NCBI GenBank assembly: GCA_031292035.1
Contig: JARLHX010000278.1
Location: 1-64,000 of the forward strand
Direction of reading: 5' to 3'
Origin: Negativicutes bacterium
Lineage (GTDB): Bacteria > Bacillota_C > Negativicutes > Sporomusales_B > JARLHX01
DNA: 64,000 bases
The notes beneath the pieces were generated by a model, which was not told the origin of the DNA, did not search any database, and saw nothing but the letters and a program-made list of their open reading frames with translations. Below, piece after piece: positions 7,515-14,948 of the stretch; positions within the stretch are counted from its first letter, which is position 1, and the number at the start of each line of letters is the position of its first letter. A program made the translations under genes and the position numbers.

Positions 7515-9320
7515 ATGGCTCAGTATATCTTTTTCTCAGGCAAAGGCGGCGTCGGCAAAACCACCATGGCTTCAGCCATCGCCGTATACTATGCGGACCA
7601 GAACAAAAAGACGCTGATCGTAACCACCGACCCGGCGTCCAACCTAGCTGATGTTTTCGAGCAGCCGATCGGTCACCAGATCGTGCCCATTCAGGGCGTC
7701 GGCAACCTGTGGGCGGTGGAAATCGAGCCAGACGCCGCGACCCGCCAATACAAAGAGCGGATCCTCGCTCCCTTTCGCGCCTTTATGCCTAAAGATGTGA
7801 TTGCCGCCCTCGAAGAACAGTTCAATTCGCCCTGCACCACCGAGATTGCCTCCTTTGACCGTTTCGTCGACTTTATGGCTGTCGACGAGTACGATGTCGT
7901 GATTTTTGACACAGCCCCGACCGGTCATACCATCCGCCTTTTGGAGCTGCCGGTGGATTGGTCGCGCCATATCGAAGAAGCGGCGCTGGGCGGCGGTCAG
8001 ACCTGCATCGGCCCGGTGCAGGCCATCCAGGAGTCAAAAGCAAAATACGATCAGGCTACCGCACTACTGAAGGATCAGGCCAGGACGTCTTTCCTTTTTG
8101 TCATGCGCCCCGATCAACTGTCCCTCTATGAAACAAAACGCGCCGCCGCCGAGCTGGCGACCATCGGCGTCAAAGCCAATAAAATCATCATCAACGGCAT
8201 TCTGCCCAGCGAAGTCTGCGATATCAAATTTTTCAAAGATAAATTCGACGCCCAGCAAAAAGTCATGGAGACCGCCTTTGGCTCGCTGCCAGGCGAAAAA
8301 ATCCGGATGCTGCTCCGAAACAGCGAAGTCAAGGGCCTGGCAGGACTGCAAAGCGTAGCCCGGGAGCTTTTTGATGGCGTGATCCAGTCAGGCCCCGCTA
8401 CCCCGGTATCAGGTAGCGGCGATATCCTCATTCCCAGGCCTGACCTCGACGCCCTTCTCCTGCCCGGCCAGGCGACCAAGCTCATCTTCTTCACCGGCAA
8501 GGGCGGGGTCGGCAAAACGGCCATGTCCTCGGTGGCAGCCTTTTACCTGGCGCAAAAGGGGCAGAAAACCCTGCTGGTGACCACCGATCCGGCCGGCCAT
8601 CTCGGCGAAGTCTTCGGCCAAAACATCGCGAGTGAGCCGACAAAAGTGACTGCCGGCCTCGATGCCGTCATGATCGACCAGCAGCAGGCCTTTATTCAAT
8701 ACAAAGAGCGGATACTGACAGCCGCCAGAGGGCGCTTTTCCCCCGACATGCTGCTGGCGATGGAGGAAGAGCTGAACTCGCCCTGCACCCAGGAAATGGC
8801 GGCTTTCGAACAGTTTATGAAGTATATCCTGACCACCGACTATGAAGTGGTCGTCTTTGATACCGCCCCCACCGGCCATACCTTGCGGCTGCTCAATCTG
8901 CCGTTTGATTATGCCAGGCAGGTTGAAATGATGGTCAGTGTCTCTGATGAAAGTTCCAAGGTGAAAAGCGATACCCGGGAACAATATAAACATGTCATTG
9001 AAATCCTGCGGGATCGGTCCCGCAGTGTCTTTGCCCTGGTGATGTACCCCGAATCCACGCCGATTATCGAATCGCACCGGGCCATGCTCGATTTACAAGA
9101 AGCCGGGATCGCGACCCAGCTGGTCATTGCCAACATGGTCCTGCCTGACGAAGTATGTGGCAATGACTTCTTCCAAAGCCGCCGCCAGATGCAGCGCCAC
9201 TATCTGCGCGAGATCACGGCGAAATTTGCCTTGCCTGTCCTGGTTTACCCGCTGCTGGCAGAGGAAATCCGCGGCACGGGTATGCTGGAGAAGGCCATCC
9301 TCCATTTCGAGGCTGAATGA
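7515..9320 (+). CDS. arsA: ArsA arsenite-stimulated ATPase (tandem A1-A2 halves)
   Basis: 601 residues from ATG 7515, chosen because AGGAGG lies 8 bases upstream; a GTG three codons earlier overlaps that site. Two homologous halves each carry a P-loop (SGKGGVGKTT and TGKGGVGKTA), the DTAPTGHT signature and the TTDPA(S/G)(N/H)L element. The three metalloid-binding cysteines appear to be kept: SPCTTE and QTCIGP in the first half, SPCTQE in the second. The protein energises arsenite extrusion with the membrane partner and takes arsenite from ArsD. Here the partner is ACR3 rather than ArsB. The linker between halves lies near residue 300. Confidence 0.93.
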   Translation: MAQYIFFSGKGGVGKTTMASAIAVYYADQNKKTLIVTTDPASNLADVFEQPIGHQIVPIQGVGNLWAVEIEPDAATRQYKERILAPFRAFMPKDVIAALEEQFNSPCTTEIASFDRFVDFMAVDEYDVVIFDTAPTGHTIRLLELPVDWSRHIEEAALGGGQTCIGPVQAIQESKAKYDQATALLKDQARTSFLFVMRPDQLSLYETKRAAAELATIGVKANKIIINGILPSEVCDIKFFKDKFDAQQKVMETAFGSLPGEKIRMLLRNSEVKGLAGLQSVARELFDGVIQSGPATPVSGSGDILIPRPDLDALLLPGQATKLIFFTGKGGVGKTAMSSVAAFYLAQKGQKTLLVTTDPAGHLGEVFGQNIASEPTKVTAGLDAVMIDQQQAFIQYKERILTAARGRFSPDMLLAMEEELNSPCTQEMAAFEQFMKYILTTDYEVVVFDTAPTGHTLRLLNLPFDYARQVEMMVSVSDESSKVKSDTREQYKHVIEILRDRSRSVFALVMYPESTPIIESHRAMLDLQEAGIATQLVIANMVLPDEVCGNDFFQSRRQMQRHYLREITAKFALPVLVYPLLAEEIRGTGMLEKAILHFEAE

Positions 9321-9369
9321 AAGCCGCCTCAATAGCGCAACAGCTTATTGACGAGGAGAGGAACTCCAC

Positions 9370-9963
9370 ATGGCAAATGAGAAATTAGGTTTTGAAGAAC
9401 TTTATCAGGAGTTCCAGCCCCGGATTTACCGTTATCTGACACGGTTGGTTGGCTCTGACGACGCCGAGGATCTGACCCAGGAGGTATTTATCAAAGTGAA
9501 TCAGGCCCTGCCTGCCTTTCGCCAGGAAGCGCAGCCCTCCACCTGGCTTTATCGGATCGCGACCAATGCGGCCATCGACCGGACGCGCAGCGCGGCCTTC
9601 CGGCAAAAGGCCGCAGCAGGTGAGCCTGAAGCAGCCATTGATATGCTGGCCGGGCAGGCTGGATGCACCGGTCAAAAGCCGCTATCGACCGAAGACGAAG
9701 CAGTCCGACGGGAAATGAATGAGTGCATCCGCCGGTTTATCACCTCCCTGCCTGACAACTACCGGACAGTCGTCATTCTCAGCGACCTGGAGGGGTTTAA
9801 AAACAGCGAAATCGCCGCCATCCTGGGATTGAGCGTCGACGCCGTAAAAATACGCCTGCATCGCGCCAAGGCCAGACTTAAAAAAGAGCTGGCAGCTAAC
9901 TGCCTGTTCTACCGTACCGACTGTAACCAGCTGGCCTGTGAGCCCAAAGGGCCGGTCACGTAA
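9370..9963 (+). CDS. ECF-type sigma factor with a cysteine-containing C-terminal tail
   Basis: 197 residues. Region 2 spans about residues 10-80 (DDAEDLTQEVFIKV and STWLYRIATNAAIDRTR) and region 4 about 115-170 (LEGFKNSEIAAILGLSVDAV, then IRLHRAKARL). The first codon lies 49 bp after arsA with no terminator between, so it may be read with the arsenic operon. The C-terminal tail has Cys178, Cys185 and Cys190 after region 4. No anti-sigma gene is adjacent. Tail cysteines of this kind occur in several ECF factors and in CorE-type factors act in metal sensing. A metalloid-sensing role here is a hypothesis. Target promoters are unknown. Confidence 0.85.
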   Translation: MANEKLGFEELYQEFQPRIYRYLTRLVGSDDAEDLTQEVFIKVNQALPAFRQEAQPSTWLYRIATNAAIDRTRSAAFRQKAAAGEPEAAIDMLAGQAGCTGQKPLSTEDEAVRREMNECIRRFITSLPDNYRTVVILSDLEGFKNSEIAAILGLSVDAVKIRLHRAKARLKKELAANCLFYRTDCNQLACEPKGPVT

Positions 9964-9983
9964 AACGAAGGCCAAAAGAATCG

Positions 9984-10016
9984 AAGCGCTGACCAGGAAA
10001 AGGTCGGCGCTTTTTC
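9984..10016 (+). terminator. Intrinsic terminator after the sigma factor gene
   Basis: An imperfect stem (AAGCGCTGACC against GGTCGGCGCTT) with an A-rich loop is followed by TTTTTC. It probably ends the arsenic operon transcript. Confidence 0.75.
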
Positions 10017-10090
10017 TTTCGCGAAACTTTGCGCAAGGGTGTATCTTTTCTCCCACCCCTTCGTCTATAGGGGTGAGGAGGTGAGATAAC

Positions 10091-10342
10091 GTGAATTTTG
10101 ACAACCGGACAACAGAATTGATCGCCCTCGGAGCTTCGGTGGCAGCCAATTGCCACCCTTGTATTCAGCACCACAAAGCCAAAGCGGTGGAAGCAGGCTT
10201 GACGCCGGAAGAGATCAGAGCGGCGATGGAAGTCGGCCGAACAGTTCGCAAGGGCGCGGCGGCGAGTATGGACAAATTGGTTGCCAGTTTGAACGAGGAG
10301 TCAACCGCCGTTTCCATGGCACCCAGTTGCGCCTGCGGATAA
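10091..10342 (+). CDS. Carboxymuconolactone decarboxylase family (AhpD-like) small protein
   Basis: 83 residues with a GTG start preceded by GGTGAGGAGGTGAG. The redox motif CHPCIQHH (C-x-x-C, then H) near residue 20 is the active-site hallmark of AhpD-like members of the carboxymuconolactone decarboxylase family. It is followed by the usual helix KAVEAGLTPEEIRAAMEVG. The protein ends in CACG, adding two more cysteines. Such proteins act as disulfide reductases or peroxidase partners. It stands between two terminators, so it is transcribed alone, and it follows the arsenic operon. A detoxification role is plausible, but the substrate is unknown. Confidence 0.82.
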   Translation: MNFDNRTTELIALGASVAANCHPCIQHHKAKAVEAGLTPEEIRAAMEVGRTVRKGAAASMDKLVASLNEESTAVSMAPSCACG

Positions 10343-10394
10343 TCGTTGAAGAATAGTCCAAAGAAATATAAAATTTGCTCCCTACTCACTAAAA

Positions 10395-10427
10395 GAAGCA
10401 AGACCAACCGGTCTTGCCTCTTTTTTC
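10395..10427 (+). terminator. Intrinsic terminator after the CMD-family gene
   Basis: GCAAGACC and GGTCTTGC form an 8-bp stem over AACC, followed by a CTCTTTTTT run. Terminators with nearly the same GAGGCAAGACC stem also occur at 37913-37946 and 40958-40995. Confidence 0.85.
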
Positions 10428-10550
10428 GTCGCCCCTGCTCTCACTATGGCCCAATGGAGGATTATGTCAAAACTTAGCGAAAATATCAACATACCACCTT
10501 TTTGATAAACAGTATCAATGACATGGTCGCGCACTAGGGGTTGATTTTGT

Positions 10551-12716
10551 ATGGCAATAAAAGCGATTGCACAGTTTTTGGGAACAGTCGCCCAGCAAAG
10601 ACATATGGTCGCTGTCCGCCGGGGACTATCCTTTAATATGCCGCTGATTATCATCGGCTCCTTTGCCATTGTGTTAAATAATTTGCCGCTTGGTTGGTAT
10701 CAGCAGGCCATGCTGGAGCTGTTTGGGCCTGCATGGCAAGTCTTGGGGCAGGCCATCTGGAACGGGTCCTTCGCCGTTATTTCCATCCTGCTTGTTCTGT
10801 CTGTCAGTTATTTTTTAGCTGAAAGCCACCAGTTGACCCAAAATGGCGCCATTCATCCGAACATGGCTTCGTTGGTGTCATTTTCTTGTCTCATTGCCAT
10901 TATGCAGCCCTTCGACCACACCGGCATTTCCGGGCTGCCGGTGCAATGGACAGGCACCCATGGCTTGTTTGTCGCCATCCTCGTCGCCCTGAGCGCCACC
11001 GAGCTCTTTTTGCGCTTATCCTCAAATAAAAAAGTCAATATCGTCATCTTCAGCGACGAAGCCGACCCCACCATTTCACAAGCCATGGCCTGCATCGTGC
11101 CCGCCGCGGCGACCATCGCCTGTTTCGCCCTGCTGAAGCTGGCGGCCGCAAGTCTTGGCATCCCTGACATCCACCGCCATATGTACGCCTGGTTTGAAAA
11201 CTTGTTCCGCTACACCCAGAACGGCCTGGGAACAGCCCTGGCCTTTGTCGGCCTCATTCACTCCTTTTGGTTTTTCGGGCTGCATGGCAATAACATCCTC
11301 GAACCGGTAACCCAAAACCTCTATGTTTCGGCTGCTGAAACCAATATGGCCGTCCTGGCCGGCGGCGGACAGCCGGTAGAAATCTTCACCAAACCCTTCT
11401 TTGACAGCTTTGTCCTCATTGGCGGCTCAGGCGCTACTTTATGCCTTATTTTGGCCTTGCTGCTGGTGTCGCGGCGCAGCAACACCCTACGTCTGGCCAA
11501 ACTGTCCCTGCTGACAGCCATCTGCAATGTAAACGAGCTCCTGATCTTCGGTCTGCCGATTGTCATGAACCCGATTTATCTGGTTCCCTTCCTGCTGGTG
11601 CCGCTGGTCTTGACCCTGGTCTCCTATGCCGCCACCGCTACAGGGCTTATCGCCGTCACCATCACGACAATCAGCTGGACCACCCCGCCTTTGATCAGCG
11701 GCTATATGGCCACAGGCTCGTGGAGCGGGGTTGTCCTCCAGTTGGTGAATATTTGCATCGGCACAATGATCTACTGGCCTTTCGTCAAATTGGCCGAAGA
11801 GCAAAAGTCGCTGGAGACCAAGCACGCCCTTGCCGATTTTTTTGAGCAGATCGGCTCGGAGAAAGAAAAAGCACCGGCCACGTTTATCAATCGCAAAGAC
11901 AGCGTGGGTAATCTCGCGAGAATTCTGGCGCATGACCTGAAAAAAGCGCTGGAGAAAAACCAGCTGGTTCTCGAATATCAGCCTCAGGTCAATAGTGAAA
12001 ATCGGGTTTTCGGTCTCGAGGCTTTGCTGCGCTGGCCGCATGAAATCTATGGCCGCATTCCGCCCCCTGTGATTATCGCCATCGCCGAAGAAGTGGGCCT
12101 TATTCATGAAGTAGGCAAATGGGTCATTGCGCATGCCTGCCGGCAGCTTGGCGTCTGGAACCAAGCCGGCATCGACAACATCAGAATGTCGGTCAATGTA
12201 TCGGTGATGCAGGTGCAGTCCGGCTCGCTGGTCGCCGACATCGCAGCCGCCATCGCGGCCAACCGGTTAGCGCCGGGTGACCTTGAAATCGAAATCACCG
12301 AGAGTATCGCCCTGACCCTCGGGGCCCAGACCATTGCCACCCTCGAACAGGTCCAGGAGCTGGGGGCACGAATCGCCATCGATGATTTTGGCAAAGGGTA
12401 CAGCTCCCTCCAATATATAAAGACCTTTTCAATCGACACCTTAAAAATCGACCGGGTCCTCAGCATCGACGTGGTGGCTGATAAAGGCTCCCAGGAAATT
12501 GTCGCATCAATTACGGCCCTTTGTTCCTCCCTGGATATCGAAACAGTTGTCGAGTGTGTGGAAACAGCAGCGCAATGCGACAAGCTAAGGCAATTAGGCT
12601 GTACCCAATATCAAGGCTATCTTTACAGCCCGGCCCTGCCCGCTCCGGCAGCCACTGAATATATCCGGCACCATAATTTATCCCCGCGAGATAAAAAGAT
12701 GCCAATTATAAGCTAG
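10551..12716 (+). CDS. PTS EIIC (lactose/cellobiose type) - EAL domain fusion protein
   Basis: 721 residues. Residues 1 to about 420 form a ten-helix PTS EIIC permease of the lactose/cellobiose family. It keeps the two sugar-site landmarks: FFGLHGNNILEPV and NVNELLIFGLPIVMNP, equivalent to the HGNN and NE-x-IIFG motifs. No EIIA or EIIB domain is present. Residues about 455-710 form an EAL c-di-GMP phosphodiesterase domain with LEALLRW, SVNVSVMQ, EIEITES, IDDFGKGYSSLQYI, LKIDRV and VVECVE, so the catalytic set looks complete. The natural reading is a membrane sensor that couples sugar binding to c-di-GMP breakdown. It is followed by an HD-GYP gene. Ribosome site AGGGG. Confidence 0.85.
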   Translation: MAIKAIAQFLGTVAQQRHMVAVRRGLSFNMPLIIIGSFAIVLNNLPLGWYQQAMLELFGPAWQVLGQAIWNGSFAVISILLVLSVSYFLAESHQLTQNGAIHPNMASLVSFSCLIAIMQPFDHTGISGLPVQWTGTHGLFVAILVALSATELFLRLSSNKKVNIVIFSDEADPTISQAMACIVPAAATIACFALLKLAAASLGIPDIHRHMYAWFENLFRYTQNGLGTALAFVGLIHSFWFFGLHGNNILEPVTQNLYVSAAETNMAVLAGGGQPVEIFTKPFFDSFVLIGGSGATLCLILALLLVSRRSNTLRLAKLSLLTAICNVNELLIFGLPIVMNPIYLVPFLLVPLVLTLVSYAATATGLIAVTITTISWTTPPLISGYMATGSWSGVVLQLVNICIGTMIYWPFVKLAEEQKSLETKHALADFFEQIGSEKEKAPATFINRKDSVGNLARILAHDLKKALEKNQLVLEYQPQVNSENRVFGLEALLRWPHEIYGRIPPPVIIAIAEEVGLIHEVGKWVIAHACRQLGVWNQAGIDNIRMSVNVSVMQVQSGSLVADIAAAIAANRLAPGDLEIEITESIALTLGAQTIATLEQVQELGARIAIDDFGKGYSSLQYIKTFSIDTLKIDRVLSIDVVADKGSQEIVASITALCSSLDIETVVECVETAAQCDKLRQLGCTQYQGYLYSPALPAPAATEYIRHHNLSPRDKKMPIIS

Positions 12717-12879
12717 AAACCCGCCAAAAAGTCTTAATAATTACAAAAAGCGATTATTTTTGACATTTTATTGCAGGAATGTTTTGCCTGGCAACGAACG
12801 TTCTCGTTAGAAAGGCCTTCCACTGACGGCCTTCGTTTTGCAGTTTTCGATTTGGGCCAAGATGGAGAGGGTTAGAACG

Positions 12880-14127
12880 ATGGAACGACTTGTCGCAATT
12901 CATCCGGTCGGCTTTATTAAAGCATTATCGATGGCTCTGGAGTTATCATCCACCGGTTTGTCGCAGCATCACTGCCGGACGGCGATCATTGCGAGCAAAA
13001 TCGGCCACGCGGTCGGCCTGCGCGAAGTAGAGCAGCAGACCTTGATTTACGCCTCATTATTGCACGATGTCGGGGCAGCGTCCGACTGGGAAGAAAAGCA
13101 TCAGATCATTCACCTCGAAGCAGGGATGCCGGTCTATCATCATGCCGAAGTGGGCTATCTATTGCTGAAGGATTCGCCGCAACTCGGGGCGCTTGCAACA
13201 CCGATCCGGCATCATCACGACCGTTTTCGCGGCGGAAATCCCAGCGGTCTTCAAGGCACCGACATTCCCCTTCTATCGCGGATCATTCATTTGGCTGACC
13301 GAATGGAGATCCTAATCCGCGACGACTCACATATCCTTGAACAAAGTTGCATTATTTTAAAACAACTCCAGGGATTGTCACATACTTATTTCGATCCTGA
13401 GTTGCTGCATATTGTCGAGCAGCTGGCCAAAAGGGAAAGCTTCTGGCTGGATTTGACCACTGCTGCCTTTCACCAAAAGTTTTTTGCCAACCTGAACTTT
13501 TTTGGCAAGCTGTTTTTTGAAGTCGATGACCTGCTTCATGTTGCCGAAATTTTCGCAACCGTGATTGATCGCACCAGCCATTATACCGCCATCCACTCCC
13601 GGAGCACGGCCCGGGTTGCTGTGTTTTTGGCAAGACGGTGCGGCTACAGCGTCGAAGAGCAGAAGATTGTAAAACTGGCTGCCTTGCTCCATGATCTGGG
13701 CAAACTGGCCGTTCCCAACAGTATTTTAGATAAACCCGGTCCTTTGACAGCAGCCGAATTTTCCCTTGTGAAGCAGCATCCGTATTTTTCGTACCGGATT
13801 CTTCAGCAAATCAACGGCTTCGGCCTGATCGCCTCCTGGGTCGGACAACACCACGAAAAACTCGACGGCCAAGGCTATCCCTTCGGCGATGAGGTAAACA
13901 ACATCCGCTTGGGTTCAAAGATATTGGCGGTCTCGGATATATTTTCCGCCTTGCTGGAAGACCGTTCCTACCGCAAAGCAATGGAACTCTCTGAAGTGAA
14001 GACATTGATGCGCTCGATGGTAAGCGACCGGAAGCTGGATGAATTTTTGGTGGAAGCCCTTTTGCAAGATGCAGCCTATGTCAATGGCTTGATTGAACCC
14101 AATGAAATGGCTGCAGCCCATGAATAA
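12880..14127 (+). CDS. HD-GYP domain protein with two HD modules (putative c-di-GMP phosphodiesterase)
   Basis: 415 residues from ATG 12880, chosen because GGAGAGG lies 9 bases upstream. It is cytoplasmic, with no membrane segment. The C-terminal half (about 235-400) is a canonical HD-GYP domain: HSRSTARVAVFLARR, LLHDLGKLAVPNSILDKPG, KQHPYFSYRIL and HHEKLDGQGYPFG. The N-terminal half has a second, looser HD module (HHCRTAIIASKIG, YASLLHDVGA, RHHHDRF). HD-GYP domains hydrolyse c-di-GMP to GMP. It lies just downstream of the PTS-EAL gene on the same strand with about 160 bp between, so they may share regulation. The N-terminal module may be sensory or degenerate. Confidence 0.87.
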   Translation: MERLVAIHPVGFIKALSMALELSSTGLSQHHCRTAIIASKIGHAVGLREVEQQTLIYASLLHDVGAASDWEEKHQIIHLEAGMPVYHHAEVGYLLLKDSPQLGALATPIRHHHDRFRGGNPSGLQGTDIPLLSRIIHLADRMEILIRDDSHILEQSCIILKQLQGLSHTYFDPELLHIVEQLAKRESFWLDLTTAAFHQKFFANLNFFGKLFFEVDDLLHVAEIFATVIDRTSHYTAIHSRSTARVAVFLARRCGYSVEEQKIVKLAALLHDLGKLAVPNSILDKPGPLTAAEFSLVKQHPYFSYRILQQINGFGLIASWVGQHHEKLDGQGYPFGDEVNNIRLGSKILAVSDIFSALLEDRSYRKAMELSEVKTLMRSMVSDRKLDEFLVEALLQDAAYVNGLIEPNEMAAAHE

Positions 14128-14191
14128 TCAGGCAAACCAATTGCCTGCTCCCGCGCCGGTGCACCTTCGCCCCAGCCCACTCCTAAATCCC

Positions 14192-14219
14192 AAAGCCGCG
14201 AAATTCGCGGCTTTTTTTA
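14192..14219 (+). terminator. Intrinsic terminator after the HD-GYP gene
   Basis: AAAGCCGCGAA pairs with TTCGCGGCTTT and is followed by TTTT. It isolates the riboswitch unit that follows. Confidence 0.88.
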
Positions 14220-14242
14220 ATGCCCTCCAAACAGGCATAGTA

Positions 14243-14270
14243 CTAAAGTCCTAGTAATCCAGGACTTTAG
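14243..14270 (+). promoter_or_regulatory. Perfect 10-bp inverted repeat directly upstream of a -35 box
   Basis: CTAAAGTCCT (14243-14252) and AGGACTTTAG (14261-14270) are exact reverse complements around AGTAATCC. The right arm ends two bases before the TTGACA of the next promoter. It has no T-run, so it is more likely a regulator site than a terminator. Confidence 0.5.
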
Positions 14271-14272
14271 TC

Positions 14273-14301
14273 TTGACAAATTTTGTCGATACATGTAGAA
14301 T
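14273..14301 (+). promoter_or_regulatory. Sigma-A promoter of the riboswitch-LysM transcript
   Basis: TTGACA (14273-14278), 17-bp spacer, TAGAAT (14296-14301). The predicted start is near 14308, about ten bases before the riboswitch, which is ideal spacing for a leader RNA. Confidence 0.8.
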
Positions 14302-14318
14302 AATATCATAAAAGAAAA

Positions 14319-14393
14319 TTTGGCAAACCTACCGAAAGGTGGGGACGCAAAGCTATGGGTCTAAGGGCGACAGCCTATGATTGCCAGGTTGCG
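14319..14393 (+). ncRNA. Cyclic di-GMP-I riboswitch (GEMM class)
   Basis: The sequence shows the conserved GEMM-I elements in order: GGCAAACC, the P1b hairpin with a GAAA tetraloop (ACCGAAAGGT), GGGACGCAAAGC, the receptor-side GGGTCTAAGG, and the closing GCCAGGTTGC. The GAAA loop and its receptor are typical of the c-di-GMP-I aptamer. It lies in the leader of a LysM protein gene and is followed within 25 bases by a terminator. The window also encodes four c-di-GMP enzymes, which supports function. Whether ligand turns the gene on or off needs folding or experiment. Confidence 0.92.
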
Positions 14394-14416
14394 ATTTTGC
14401 ATTACCGCAAAATACT

Positions 14417-14453
14417 AAGCACCTGGGGCCGTCCTGCCCGCAGGTGCTTTTTT
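14417..14453 (+). terminator. Riboswitch expression-platform terminator
   Basis: AAGCACCTG and CAGGTGCTT form the stem with further GGGC/GCCC pairing inside, followed by TTTT. It lies between the aptamer and the LysM start codon, so c-di-GMP probably controls readthrough. Confidence 0.85.
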
Positions 14454-14543
14454 GCGCCACACGCTACTATAAACGCCAGAGCCACTAAAACCCACAGCAT
14501 TGGGTTGGCTCCGGCCGCCAGTTTAAAATGGGGGTTGTATTCC

Positions 14544-14948
14544 ATGGAAAAAACACTTCGCATCGTAAAACCGCAGCGACCATCGCCGCCAGGGGGAGCT
14601 GGTGCCGCGAGACCGGCGAGACAGAACCGTCTTTGCAGCAAACTTCTTCCGCTATTGCTGGCAGGCCTCATGGCTGGGGCGATGATCGGTTATTTACTCC
14701 CGGCCCACGTCTTTGGCCTCCAGCAGCAGGTCTCCTATCTCTCCGTCCATGTAGCCCCGGGTGACACCGTGTGGCTGATCGCCGCCCGCCACACCGCCGC
14801 GCATGAGGACATCCGGGAAATGATCTTCGCCATCCGCCAGGCCAACAACCTCAATAACAATGCCGAGATCTACCCGGGACAGGTACTGCAAATCCCGGTC
14901 ACCCGCCCTCCTGCCGGCGAAACCCGGTCCTTCACCGCCCTCCACTAG
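14544..14948 (+). CDS. Membrane-anchored LysM domain protein under c-di-GMP riboswitch control
   Basis: 134 residues from ATG 14544. Upstream in-frame codons lie within the riboswitch and terminator and are not credible. The basic, Pro/Gly-rich N terminus is followed by one membrane segment (about residues 35-57). A LysM domain then spans about residues 69-120 (VAPGDTVWLIAARH, ending IYPGQVLQIPV). The LysM part should lie outside the cytoplasmic membrane and bind peptidoglycan. It is the only gene between the riboswitch and the convergent downstream gene, which it overlaps by 17 bp. Short LysM proteins of this shape occur as cell-wall anchors or division/spore factors. A c-di-GMP-controlled surface role is inferred. 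Confidence 0.82.
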   Translation: MEKTLRIVKPQRPSPPGGAGAARPARQNRLCSKLLPLLLAGLMAGAMIGYLLPAHVFGLQQQVSYLSVHVAPGDTVWLIAARHTAAHEDIREMIFAIRQANNLNNNAEIYPGQVLQIPVTRPPAGETRSFTALH

